Source of the DNA: Acanthornis magna
Lineage: Eukaryota > Chordata > Aves > Passeriformes > Acanthizidae
Assembly: GCA_036785705.1 (NCBI GenBank)
Contig: JAWUZG010000001.1
Coordinates: 4,402,001-4,466,000 of the forward strand
Direction: 5' to 3'
Length of the DNA stretch: 64,000 nucleotides
A model generated the notes under the pieces. That model searched no databases and had not been told where the DNA came from. It saw only the letters and a program-made list of their open reading frames with translations. Shown one piece after another: positions 37,600-48,829 of this stretch (its first letter is position 1; each line of letters starts with the position of its first letter). The translations under genes and the position numbers were made by a program.

Positions 37600-37817
37600 T
37601 GGCCTGGATGATGGGGTCAAGTGTACCCTGATAAAATTTGCCGATGACACCAAACTGAGTGGGGAATGGGACACTTTGGAAGGGAGAACCACCCTGCAGG
37701 CAGAGCTGGATAGGGTGGAGGGATGTGCTAACAAGAACCTTGTAAAGTTCAACAAGGATCAGTGTAAGATCTTGAACCTGGGAAAACACAGTCCAGGAGT
37801 GCAGCACAGGCTGGGAT
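37600..37817 (+). mobile_element. CR1 LINE ORF2 reverse-transcriptase fragment
   Basis: In one forward frame this encodes part of the CR1 ORF2 reverse transcriptase. The FADD box, the LINE counterpart of YADD, is at 37,637-37,648 and is followed by TKLSG, then a region reading KFNKDQCKILNLG at about 37,745-37,784. The DNA also matches the CR1 pattern 'ctggatgatggggtcaagtgtacc'. Both ends are missing: no endonuclease, no upstream reverse-transcriptase motifs and no 3' tail. CR1 similarity stops abruptly at about 37,817, shortly before the T12 run that may mark another insertion. It is a dead fragment. Confidence 0.85.
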
Positions 37818-37854
37818 GTTTTTCATTTTTTGTATGTGTTGATTAATTTTATAA

Positions 37855-38640
37855 TTTTTTTTTTTTAGGTTTTGCTTCCAGTTGCAACTTTCACAAGAAC
37901 ATTGTGGACATTTTTGGTGACAATTAGAGTGAAGAATGTCGAGTTTCCACAGGCGTCTATCATTTTCTGCTGGGGTAGCAAGGCCTTTTGGAAGATTAAG
38001 ATTAATCTTTTCTGCTTCCTGGCTCCTAAAGATAGCATCCAAGCTCTCCCCTAGCTGCACTGCAAGTTCATTCCACAGCTAGAAGCTCTCCTTATCAAAG
38101 ATCTGTTCGTACCCCTCCCTCTCTTCTTCCTCAGTTTGCTTCCTCTTCGTTATTTTAGAAAAAGATTTAGCCACCCTGACAGTTTCCATATCAATACTCA
38201 GCATCACTGAGTCGCAAGAATCCAGTCTGGCAAAAGCTAACTGGTGGTTCCCTCTACAGGCATCTTTGGGGCTTTTTGTAAACCCCAAAAATCAAAAAAC
38301 GCTGGGTTAGAATAAAATAATTCTCAGTTTTGTACTGCAAACCTCAAAACATTTTCCTTTTTTTTAAAATAACATTTATATCAGAGATCTCTTGGAAAAT
38401 GTATTTGTTCTGAAAACGCCTTTTATTTTGTTTTTGAAGAAGCCCAGATTTTCTCTCCAGTTCTTCTGGAGATTCAGGAGGAACTGATGCCACCTTTGCT
38501 TCGCTGGAAAAATCTATTGCAAACTCTTCTGGAGGAGGAAGAGCTGTATGTGCACCCAGGACACAGGGAGGCACACAGAGATCAGAGCTCTTCTTTAACT
38601 CGGCTGGGCATGGACATGGCCTGTTCTGAAAGCCAAGCAT
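37855..38640 (-). pseudogene. Candidate disrupted coding relic, unknown parent
   Basis: On the minus strand one frame stays open from about 38,290 to beyond 37,870 except for a single TAG at 38,079-38,081. It encodes a charged, protein-like stretch with a run of glutamates followed by GYEQIFDKESF, the stop, then LWNELAVQLGESLDAIF. Further upstream a different minus frame (about 38,640 to 38,344) also looks protein-like, which would require a frameshift and stop between them. The relic ends on the minus strand with twelve A (T12 at 37,855-37,866), resembling the tail of a processed retrocopy. Against this, processed pseudogenes are rare in birds, many chance frames of 60-100 codons exist in the window, and the T12-AG on the + strand could instead be a splice acceptor. 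I do not recognise the protein. Confidence 0.3.
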
Positions 38641-41600
38641 TCCCAGACCCCCAAGCGCTCCCATTTTCCCACTGTGTGTGACAAAGGAAGAGACCTTGAG
38701 TGCTGACTCCCAGCGTCCCTGAGGCACTGAAATCACAAACAAGACTGAATCGTGCTTAGGGCTGTGCTGAGCTCAAAGGGGTCCTGTGCAGACCCAGACC
38801 CCTGGAGCTTATTCCTGACCAGCCTGGATTGAGGTATGTGATCCCACACTGTGGCAAAGCTCCCGTTGATCTTCGTTGTGCAGGATGAGGATAGGAGTGA
38901 GCTGGGACTGAGGAAACACTTAATGCAGGAGAGATACCTTTGTAAGTGTTTTAATTACAACCCCTTGCTTTAAAATTGTAACCATGATCTACAGCGATAA
39001 TTTATGCAGCAGATCGGTACTAAAAGCATTGCACAGTCAGTGTGATATTGCAAATGGGAATTTAAAAATTGCTGATTATTTTGGAAATGTTGTCTTGTAA
39101 AAATAGACATAGGAATAAGTGATAATCAAGGTTGAAGGGATTACTGCTGTTGATTTAAAAGCTTGCTGAGGCAGATTTGAAATCCCAAAGCCGGAGCATT
39201 TCTTTTAGCAAATAAAAATGCAAAGAAGAACAGGCTGGTGGAGTCTTGTTGGAACAACTGGCAGGCAAGTAGCAGTAAATCATGAAAAAAACATTTCCTA
39301 AACTTTCCCTTTTAATAAATTAAGTGTTGTTTGTAAAATAGCTTGGGAGAACATGTTAACACAGAACTGCTAGCTAGATAACAAGCCAAATCCATCTCTG
39401 CATTTTGGCCCAGTTACACCAGGGATGAATTTGGCTCTGTCTCTCCACAAACATGAATCAAGCTGTTTGCATTTTGTCATTACACTATCCCTGACCCAAG
39501 AGTATACATTTCCTTGGCAACAGCAATTAAAAGCCTGACAAAAACACTACACATTATCTGCACAATTTTTTTCTTCCTTAGCAAAAGTTGTATTTTCCCA
39601 CTCCTGCCCCTCCCTGAGTAAGGAAGATTAAGGGGCCCATCCAGTTTCCTGTGAAACTGAAGATAAAAATTCTTCTGGTTTTGACAGCAACAGCAGTGCT
39701 TTCTTCATTTAGTGATTATTTATTTGATTGATGGCTGAGTCAGGCAGCAGTCCCAGCTCTGTTGGCTCTGTGCTTGGCTTATAAAACTTCTCTTGTCCAT
39801 GGTCATGTCCATTCTCTTACAAAGAGAAGAGGAAGGCACCAGTGATGCACTGGGAGCCTTCTGGGAGCCTTGGGGGAGATGGCATCAACTAACAGGGATT
39901 TCTTTGGGAAATTCACCAAAAGTGAGAGCTGCATGGGTGTTTCGGGACCACACATATCTATTTAACCAAGAGATCCACGTTATCCCTCATGGGTTTATTT
40001 TCTATAGAATATTTTGGTGAATTTAAACCCTCTTCCAAGCCCTTATCAGACTTCCTTTCCTGATTCAATGTAATCCAAGACTAAATTAAGTGTATAGCTA
40101 ATAATTGCAGGAATTTCCATCCATGGCTTTTCTCAGGTAGATATTCCAATTAGAATGAGAGAATTTGCATGTGCATCAGTTATAACATATAAGATAATAT
40201 TTACTGGCCACCAGCAAACCTCTGCTCAGAGCAGTGCAGAATCCAGTCCCTGCCTTTATGGAATTTTCTATGGAAAATAGTTTAGTCCTGTCAAATTCTA
40301 TTTTCAGAGGAAACCCCAATGCGTCTTTCAGGGTTTATGCTCCCAGGCTTTAGGCAATTGCTGTATCTGAGGGTGGTATATTTATTCCCATGCAGGGAGC
40401 TGAGCTGACAATGCAAACTCTAATGAATGCTCACCTCTGCTGGAGATAAAACTTACTTCTCTTGGGATGGCTGAACCTGCCTTGTAGCCTTCCAGCTATC
40501 GTTGCGAGGAGCTGGGAGGTGACCAAGAGTCATCACACCCACTACAGTCGGTGGTTCAAGAGAGCAGTATTGTCCTTGGCTGCATCTGGGGAACCCACCA
40601 AGGTGCCCTGTGAAGTTTTTACCTGACTAATGGTAAGAAAAATAGCAAGAGACCAAAACAAATTCCGTTTTCCTCCTGCATTGCGTGTTTGCATGGCAAT
40701 GTGATAACCCCGCTGCCAGAATCAGCAGCCCTTTTCCATTAGCAAAACTAAGCAGTCATTACCACCACACCAAAAAAAGAGCCCAAATCTGCTTTTTGTA
40801 GCTTCTGAGAGATGGGCTGCAGGGGGGAGGTGGATTTTCCACATCTGTTTCCTCCATCCACCTCTCATTTGCTGCTGCAGGGCAGGAAACACATTGCTCC
40901 GTGCACCAGCCGCTGACCCCTCTGGGAGTCAGCCTGCAAGCAGGGCTGGAAGTCCTTCACACTTCATCTGGTGGAGCTTTGAAAACACGGATTGCTATTA
41001 AACCCAGCCTGACTTGCTGTGTCAGGGCAGCAGTCTGAGCAGAGAGTGTGCTTGCTTCGGGTATAGAGAGGAAAAATGGAAAAGGGAAAAAAAGTCAGTG
41101 GAGGAAAAACAGAAACCTGGCCTCACGAGGTTTCAATAACTGTGCATGTCAGTGTGAGGAGCTGGCTCCTTCACAGGTGTGCCCTGGCTGTCCTTTCACA
41201 CTACACTGCAGATCAGTGCTACCAAGAGTGCCCTTATGCACACTTCTTTCTGCTTCATAGATCTCCTTCAGGATGTTCTCTCTGGAGGAGGAGCCATGTT
41301 TGAGTCGGAGCCATGTTTGAGTCTTCCCTGCTATGAACAGGTCCCTAAAAGTCCATCACCGGACTCCGACACCTTCCCTGTCTCACCCCAAAGAGCCCAG
41401 TCCTCAGTTTTGCCCTCTCTGCCCTTTCCTGCTGACTCCCATGAAGTTCCCCTTTAACCTGTACGTGCTTTGGGGTGCTGGCAGCCAATGTGACACCACA
41501 ACACGATCTGCCAAGGAGCTCTCCCACTTGCTTCAGTGCTTCCTTGGGGCGTGTGGCTGTTGGAACTTGCAAGGGTGTTTGCCATAGCAAGAATATGTCT

Positions 41601-42875
41601 CTGTTTCCAAGGCTTCAAAGCATAGAAAAAGATGTTGTTTTTCCCCACCCATCCTCTCCTGACAAAGAATGCTTATGAGCAATTGAAGATAAACACTTGT
41701 CATAAAAAAGCTTGTCATCTCTTTTCCCAGTAACCTCTCGGCATCTGGCCCCTGTCTCTACTGCAAAGCCAGATAAGTTCCCTTCCTGATTTCATCCAGC
41801 TCATTTTCACACTTTCCAAAACTTGAAGCTTGCACGCTGATGAGCCCTGGAGACTGATTGAAAATTGCCTGTGTTAAGCAAAAACACCAGCCAGGACTTC
41901 ACTGTGCAACAGCCTTTCCCAGAATCTCCCACAGCACCTTATCTAGTTCAGCCGAGGCTGGGATATCATTTCAGAGGTCAGTTTTTCAGCTTGGGTCTCC
42001 TTATGGGGAGTCCTACTGAGGCTCACTCCCTCATTAACAAGGGAAGGGAGACAAAAGGGGAAAGAGATTGTAATTTTAAGAGATTTCTGCTTCCTACAGC
42101 AGAAACAAGAAGGCAACACTGAGTTGCACCCATGAGGAATGCAATGGGTTCCTCTGCAAGGCAGGCAGAGGGTGCAGAGTTGTGCCTTTCTCAGGGGTGC
42201 CCAGGTACCCCCGGCTGGGTCCTGGGGGAGGCTGCACAAGGAGGAGAGCAAGAGCTGCAAAGAGCAGTAGCAGAGCAAGGACAAAACGAGGTGCTCTGAG
42301 ATAACTTTGTGACTCCCTTCGACATTTGTCACGTCAAAAGCAAAAATCAGTCCGAGGCAGTGTTTTTTATCCCACGCTGGGAAGGATGTGCCTTCGTCTT
42401 CACCTCATCCCGACCTTTTAATCCCCAACGTTCTCCTTAATGAGACGTGCTCTGAATGCTCAGCAGATAGGAGTGCAAATGAATCCCCGGCGTGCACGGA
42501 ACTGCAGGGTTTATCTTGGGGTGTTAGTATAGCTCTAGGATTATATACAATTAGACTGTCTAGACCACATTCAGCGGGGATGTGGATGGGGTGAGGATTA
42601 CCAGCTGGGAAATCAGATATTCAGTGAGAGGGTGGGCAGCTGGGTTGGGGCCCGAGAGGAAGCCAAGTGGAAATGTAAGAAAGCACCAGATAAATTGCTG
42701 CTGGTCCGGATGTATTGCACACCCTCAGCTTCCTTGTGCTGGCTGTTCTCTGTGCTCTTCTGCAACAGCTCAGCCCTTTGCAGTCTTGCCCATCCTTCCT
42801 CTTCCACATCCCTGTTAGCATGGAAAATGGCGTTGCTTTCCATTAACAGAGTCAGTGAGACACAAATTGGGTGAT
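38641..42875. other. Non-coding DNA, no gene seen
   Basis: No supported exon or transposon. The right part is G+T-rich on the + strand in places. A 17-base perfect tandem duplication lies at 41,290-41,323. Overlapping short frames at 41,000-42,850 in several phases show no recognisable domain. Confidence 0.55.
41290..41323. repeat. Exact 17-base tandem duplication
   Basis: GGAGCCATGTTTGAGTC occurs at 41,290-41,306 and again, identically, at 41,307-41,323. The complete identity suggests a recent slippage duplication and a possible length polymorphism. Confidence 0.9.
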
Positions 42876-43022
42876 GATCATAGAACCACAGAGTCCTTTA
42901 GGTTGGAAAAGACCCTTAAGATCATCAGCTCCAGCCACTAAGCCAGCACTGTCAAGTCCACCATTAAACCATGTCCCCAAGTGCCACATCCACGTGTCTT
43001 TTAAATCACTCCAGGGATGGTA
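42876..43022 (-). mobile_element. CR1 LINE 3' end fragment, reversed
   Basis: On the + strand it starts with ATCATAGAACCACAGAG, then 'ggttggaaaagacccttaag', then ATCATCAGCTCCAGCC, and runs to ACTCCAGGGATGG. This is the reverse complement of a CR1 3' end: terminal repeat, the TTCCAACC block, then the body. It has no coding capacity. Orientation is opposite to most CR1 pieces here. Confidence 0.9.
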
Positions 43023-45302
43023 TACAGAGGGACTGTGGCAGAACAAAACCTAAACCCACGTCCCCAGGATGTTCTTCTAATCCTTGGACCACACTCACAT
43101 CCTTGGCTCTTCCCTTCCAGTCACCTGGGGTGCTCACCTCGTTACCAGATATAGAAGTACTCCTACAGAAATCAGAGTCATGATCTCTTTGACGTGACAC
43201 AGAAGTACTTCTCACACTGAAAACAAACATGTGCTATTTGGCTCCTCTTTCCATTCACTACCAGTGCTGAGTGTTGAAGAGATGCACAGGGAGATGACTT
43301 GTCCCTCCTCAACCTCAGGCTCACGGCACAGAATTCATTTTTCCCATAGGAAGCAGGTGTAGGCGTGCTTTGGGGACACTTTACATGGCCCTGTTGGGAC
43401 ATGGTGGGCACAGACCACCATGGGTGGATGGCTCCTGCTCTTGCTCCTTTGCACTGGGCCGTGCTTTGCCTGGCACCGGTGTTTTGGAGCCAGATGGTCC
43501 TGCAGCTTGTTGCTTCTTGCAGTTGGGCTCTGCCAGCCTGAGCAGACGGATCCGAGGGGCCTCAGAGAGAGCAGGAATCTGCATTTGCTGAAGCGTGGGA
43601 GCTATTTTAAACACATCAGCAAAGTCTAGCATGGAGAAGACCCTGCTGCCTCAGAAGCATATTTAGCCAATCTGATACAGAAACCTGACAATATTTTACA
43701 GAGCACATCATTTACCCTGCATGGCCTGGGACTGGGAGGCTTCATGCAGTTCCAGCCATTAGGAAAGAGAGCCCTTTCTTCAGAAGCAGTTGAGGAAAAT
43801 CACATTTTTTGTTGCCTGAGCTGGAAAACCAAGCACCTACATTCATCTGCTTCTTTATTTACTCCTCCCTCAGTGCTGTTGGAGGATCTTCAGGTGCCTT
43901 TTGTCATCACTTTTGTACTCTCCCACTCTCCACAGTGAAACAAGACAGAAGGTTTGGGGGGAGGGGAGGGGGAAATGTGAATTTTTTGCTGTCCAGCCTG
44001 TCCTGTGGGCAGCAGCCCTGCCTGCAGAGCACTGACCGCAGAGCCGCAGGAGCTTTCATCCCTGCCTGGGCTAACTAACTGGTCCTGTGCTCAGGGCATG
44101 GTTTGGTGCTGGGAATGTGGGTGCTTTTGTACTGCCTAAAGCAGAAAGAAAGGAAATTAATCTCTCCCTGCTCGTGTCAGCCCTTATATCACAGATATTG
44201 CACAGTCTCCAGCCCTTTGGAGTTTCCAGCAATGCTTGGCTTTGTGTAACACCTCAGTGGCTTTCCCTGTCTCCTCTTGGCCCTTGGAGATGTGCTGCCG
44301 CTCACTGACATCCCTTTCTGCAGGCTGGAGGCAGGAAATGCTCTGCTGATGTTTTTGGCTCTAAGGATGCACTTTCCAGCCTGAACAAACCCCAAGAGAC
44401 TTGAGGTTCTATTCTCACTGCATGACAAGCAGTAGGAGCCATAGGTGTGGGGCGCTTGGGTTATATTCCACCACACCACAGCTGGCAAAACAAATCTTTC
44501 CACAAAGTTTTCACCACCTGCCCAGCTTCCTCCCCACAGGAAATCCAGCCTCCCCCGCTCCTGGAGATGAGAGCTGGACCTTTGTTTGCAGCTCCCCTTT
44601 CACAAATAAAACCAATGCTGACTAGTAAACACGGTGCTGCTAAATGTGCAGAGCAACACTCAAAGATTGGAAGATAATGGTGTTTTTTCTACTGAATTGG
44701 GTAAGAGGAGCAGCCAAATCCTTGAACTTTGTGCAAATATCTCCTTGCTTTCCAGCAGGGCCCTAAAGCCCCAGCTGGGACTGGGGTCCTGCTCCATACC
44801 TGCTCTGCAGGCATTTTCTGCTTCTTACGCAGTCAGTTTGGGTTGGGATTGTAAGAGGAGAGAATTAGGGACAGATCCAACCCAGATACAAAACTGACTC
44901 ATGAGGAAGAGTTTAGCTGCAGAGTGTGACGTGCAAATGGATAGAAACAACCTGAGGATCACTCCACTGAAACTGGCCTGAAGTCCAGCAAGATGAGTAT
45001 CCAACCTCCAAATAAGTCTGAAACCAGTGACTTCAAGAGCAATCATATCCCTTCAGCTATGAAGATTATATTTCCCTTCTAGAAGTGTTAATAGTTCAAA
45101 GCCCCCTAAATTTGGTCTTTTTATGTCTCTCCTGCCCTAACCAGCCCCATACAAGCTCTGTATCTCGCAATAAACAAAAGTCTAAAGACTGGAGAATTTA
45201 AAGAATTTTAACATTATATGAGCTTCCATTTACCTCCTCAATATACAGTACCTCACTGCCTTGACTTAAAAGAAAGGAGACTATAAGAAGAAGAAGAAAT
45301 AA
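43023..45302. other. Non-coding DNA, no gene seen
   Basis: Nothing beyond short overlapping frames. The sequence is somewhat GC-richer than the left half, and the + strand tends to G>C. Stretches at about 43,420-43,600 are open in more than one frame, but with no recognisable domain or convincing splice context. Confidence 0.5.
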
Positions 45303-45350
45303 GAGGTTTAGGCTGGATGTTAGGAGTAATTTCTTAACTAAAAGGCCTGT
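45303..45350 (+). mobile_element. Short CR1 fragment
   Basis: The run 'aggtttaggctggatgttag' followed by GAGTAATTTCTTAACTAAAAGG matches the CR1 body block usually written AGGTT-AGG-TGGATATTAGGAA-AATTTCTTCACTGAAAGG. Similarity fades within 50 bases on both sides. It is short, so confidence is moderate. Confidence 0.55.
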
Positions 45351-48300
45351 CTGCTAGAGGCTGCACCACACAAAGAATATGCCCCAAGTCCCACTCCCCA
45401 GGAGCACAGGAGAGGGAATGTCCCTCCTCACACAAGCAGATGTGGAGAGGGGCAGTTCATCTGGATCCTTGCACATGGACTTTCCTGAAATATGTCATGG
45501 CATGCAATATTTTTAATATGAAAACTTAGTATCTTTTTCTTTTCTAGTCTTTTTCTAAGAACTGTTAGCTTGGAGCTGCTGGAGAATCCCAAGTGAGAAA
45601 TAAAAACCTGGACGAAGTCTGTAGTGCCAAAGTGGCTGATCTCCCACTGAGCACAGAGGAAGACCTAATTCTGGAGGGGAAGAATCTGTGGGACACAAAA
45701 GGCTGGAGGAAAACTCCTTGAAGAAGCTTCCAGAAGAGGATTTCTGTCTAGCAGGTCTGCCAGAGGTTCAGTGCTCCCTAAAAGCAATGCTGACGACAGA
45801 TTGTTCTCCTGGAATTTGCTTTGGGAAACAACTTTTATGATTAAAAGTAAAAGTTTTAAGTGGTCAGAAGTTTTGCTGACTCTGTTTCAAGGGTATTGAT
45901 ATTTTAATTGAGAGCATTAGTTTCTCCAGTAAGAAGTTTTTGATAGCTAGGGATCTGTGGTGGTCCAAAAGTAGTTTAAATATAAGTGATTTACATTTTC
46001 TATAAAAAAAAGCAGGAGGTGAGGAAAGTTTCACTGAGCACAATGAAAGAACTCTGGATTTATATGGAATAAAATAATAACCAGGCTGAACTGCCAAACC
46101 CCTTAATGAGCGCATTCCCTTTCCAGAGATGGAAAAAGAGAAGGAACAGCACTTTTTTTTATTTTCAACCTCACATTTCCAGGAATCTCTTTTCTTTGTT
46201 TTTCACATCAGGATTAGAAGAGGTAGGGGTAAAATATCAAGATAAAGGTCATCCTTAGGTGTATTTAGTCTGATTGGAAGTATAAAATACCAGAAATCCC
46301 TCCAGATTCCCAACTCCACTTGGCCGTTTCAAGAAACACAGATAAATCCCCCAACATCTGCTTGCCTATCAACCACACCAAAAGGGAAACTGCAAACCAT
46401 CTGCTTTTTGGAAAGCAACACCCAAAGCAGTTTGTTCCTGTGCTGGCTGGTGCCTCGTGCCCTGCACCTTCTCCGTGTCAGCGACTGAGGGCAGGGGAGG
46501 GACCTTGCAGAGGGACAGCCCTTGCACCTGTGGAGCTGCCGAGGAACTCTGCCTCTGTCTGCTCACCTTCTGATGGGCTGTGACAAAGGCTCCTGCTCTC
46601 AGAAAAGCCAGGACAGGGTCAGATCACCAAACATAAAAGGATCTGCTCTCTGATTCCTGACACGTTACATGGCATTTGTGTTTTGGTCCAAGTCACACGT
46701 GCCGTGGGTTGTTATTTTAAATTATATTCAAGGTGTGTGCTGTATATTTGCATCCTGTGCTGCAGGAAGGGATATTTTTAAAGTTTTTATTTTTGTCTCA
46801 ATGTAAACAAGTGGACCATAATTTGGAAGAGCATCTGTGATGCTGTGGATGCTTTGAGCAAGAAAAGAATTTTTGTCACTGGAGGATAAGCCACGTGGAG
46901 GGACCTCCATGGGATAAAACACCTACACACCCTGCACCCCCTCTTCTCCTTTATTTCCAGCACTGCCCAGGATTTTCAGCTTCCACTTTGCACCAGTGGG
47001 TTACTTCAGCAAAATACTTTCTTAGAACCTGCTTCATTTGCCATTTTTAACCTGTGGCCCCACTTCTGCTCAAGCAGCTTTTTTGCCAAAGATGGAAATG
47101 TCTTGGCCAGTTGAGGCTTTTATCATGTTATCTGCTATCTCAGAAAATGATAAAGTTCCAGATCACAAAATATTTTATTCTCTGGTAGCCGAAGAAGGAA
47201 GTTGTGGCTTACTGGAAAAGCCTGTGAGCAGCAGAGAGCCATGAGCAGAGGAGAACCCAGAAAATTGCGTCTGTTTTGCAGCTGAGCAAAAATGCAGTTG
47301 CTTCAGCACTGGTTAAAAATACCTGTGGCTTGATCCTGCCGGAATTGGAGGAAGTCTGCCCTAGGTTAAGAAAGGCATTTTTAAAAAAAGTCATTTTGCA
47401 ACAGTGCAGATGTTTGCTTTAGTGTCACCGACAGCACAGGCTGGCCTGAAAGGCAGCAAAAATGAACACACACCCATGACTTACTGGGCAGCTCACCATC
47501 CAGGGCTGGCATTTCCATATTCTTTATCACTCAAAACTGATTTAAGCACCTTCCCTGGTGCAGAAGCAGATGAGCAGCACATCCAGTCAGAGTCCTTAAT
47601 ACATTAAATTACTGCAGCTACAACCACTTGCCGGTTACCTGCAAAGCCCCTGATTTCTGCTCAGAAATGTGCTTTCTGCTTTGCTTGGACCACGGCCAGT
47701 TGGCTTGTGGTGCAGCTGTAACCACACCACAGCAGCAAGAAGAGAGGAGCCACCCTGAGGGTTTTCTTTAGCAAGGAGCCAGAACGTTGTTTTTCCTTCG
47801 TTTCCCTTGGTTTCCTACTTTGGCTTTGCTTTCAAGGTTTGTGGAGGAGGGCTGGGTGGTTTTTGGCTGGTCTGTGGAGCTGACCTTTCCCTGGATGCTG
47901 TGTCCCTGTGGAGCTCACAGCCCCTGCCAGCACTGCTCGCGGTGTCTGCGCTGGCAGAGGTGATGGATGTGGCTCTGGTGGGTTTGCAGATGCAGAGCAG
48001 TGGTGAGAAGGCTGACAGAAGTCACTCTTTGCATTGCACTGGGCTCACACTAAAGCCATTAGCAGGGATCCCTGTGCCATGGATGTTCAGGTAAGGGCCC
48101 CGAGCTGAGGAGGCACCTGTCCCCAAAGGGCATGAGGGAGAGCAGTGTGACAGCCCAGAGAGTGAAGGTGGAGCTGGCTTCCTGCAGCCAGGTTAGCCGA
48201 CACTAAGATGAGGAATTTGTGGCACAGCTTCCCCTCCTCTTTCACTCCCCGGGCAGCCAAACACCCTCACCCCTTCCTCCTGGCTCGGCCTGGGGTGCTG

Positions 48301-48703
48301 CTCCTTCTTCCACTCTTGGCAGCTTGTTGGGACCTCCACATTCATCAGGAAAGTCCTCAGCAGCATGTGGGCAGAGTGAACCCCTTTTTGCAGTAACAGC
48401 TCATGGGCAATCACAGAAGAGGAAGATAATAATCTAGTCCCTACCTAGAGGGAGGTTTAAGGAGGTGCCAAGGGGAAAGCTCCCTCAGCCTCACCATGGG
48501 GGGCCCAGAAAAAGCTTCAGAGCCCCCAGCACAGCTCCTAGCAGCTTCCATGTCCAGCGTCACGGGGCTCTGCCTTGGGAAAGGCTCTGCGCTGCAGAGT
48601 CATCTGCAGGCAGCTGGACATCAAAGTGGTTCCCAGAGATTTTGTCTCTCCTCCCAGTTCCTCTTGGCATCTTGCTGAAATGAGTTTTGTTCAGATATTC
48701 ATT
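45351..48703. other. Non-coding DNA, no gene seen
   Basis: Mostly unique-looking sequence, locally very G+T-rich on the + strand; 47,821-47,880 counts A5 C7 G26 T22. A possible but unsupported exon-like interval (47,838-48,090), ending in a strong donor, is discussed in the findings. Confidence 0.5.
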
Positions 48704-48829
48704 CTTGGAAGTGTTCAAGGCCAGGTTAGATGGGATTTGAGCAATGTGATCTAGTGAGAAGTGCCCCTGTCCATGGCAGGAGAGTAGAGCTAGACAGTCT
48801 TTACATTCCCTTCCAACCCAAACCCTTCT
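48704..48829 (+). mobile_element. CR1 LINE 3' end fragment
   Basis: The stretch begins TTGGAAGTGTTCAAGGCCAG, passes through GTGATCTAGTGAGAAGTG and CCCTGTCCATGGCAGGAG, and ends with ACATTCCCTTCCAACCCAAA. These are the successive blocks of a CR1 3' untranslated end, in the same subfamily style as 6,816-6,948. The terminal octamer repeats are lost or decayed. Confidence 0.9.
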
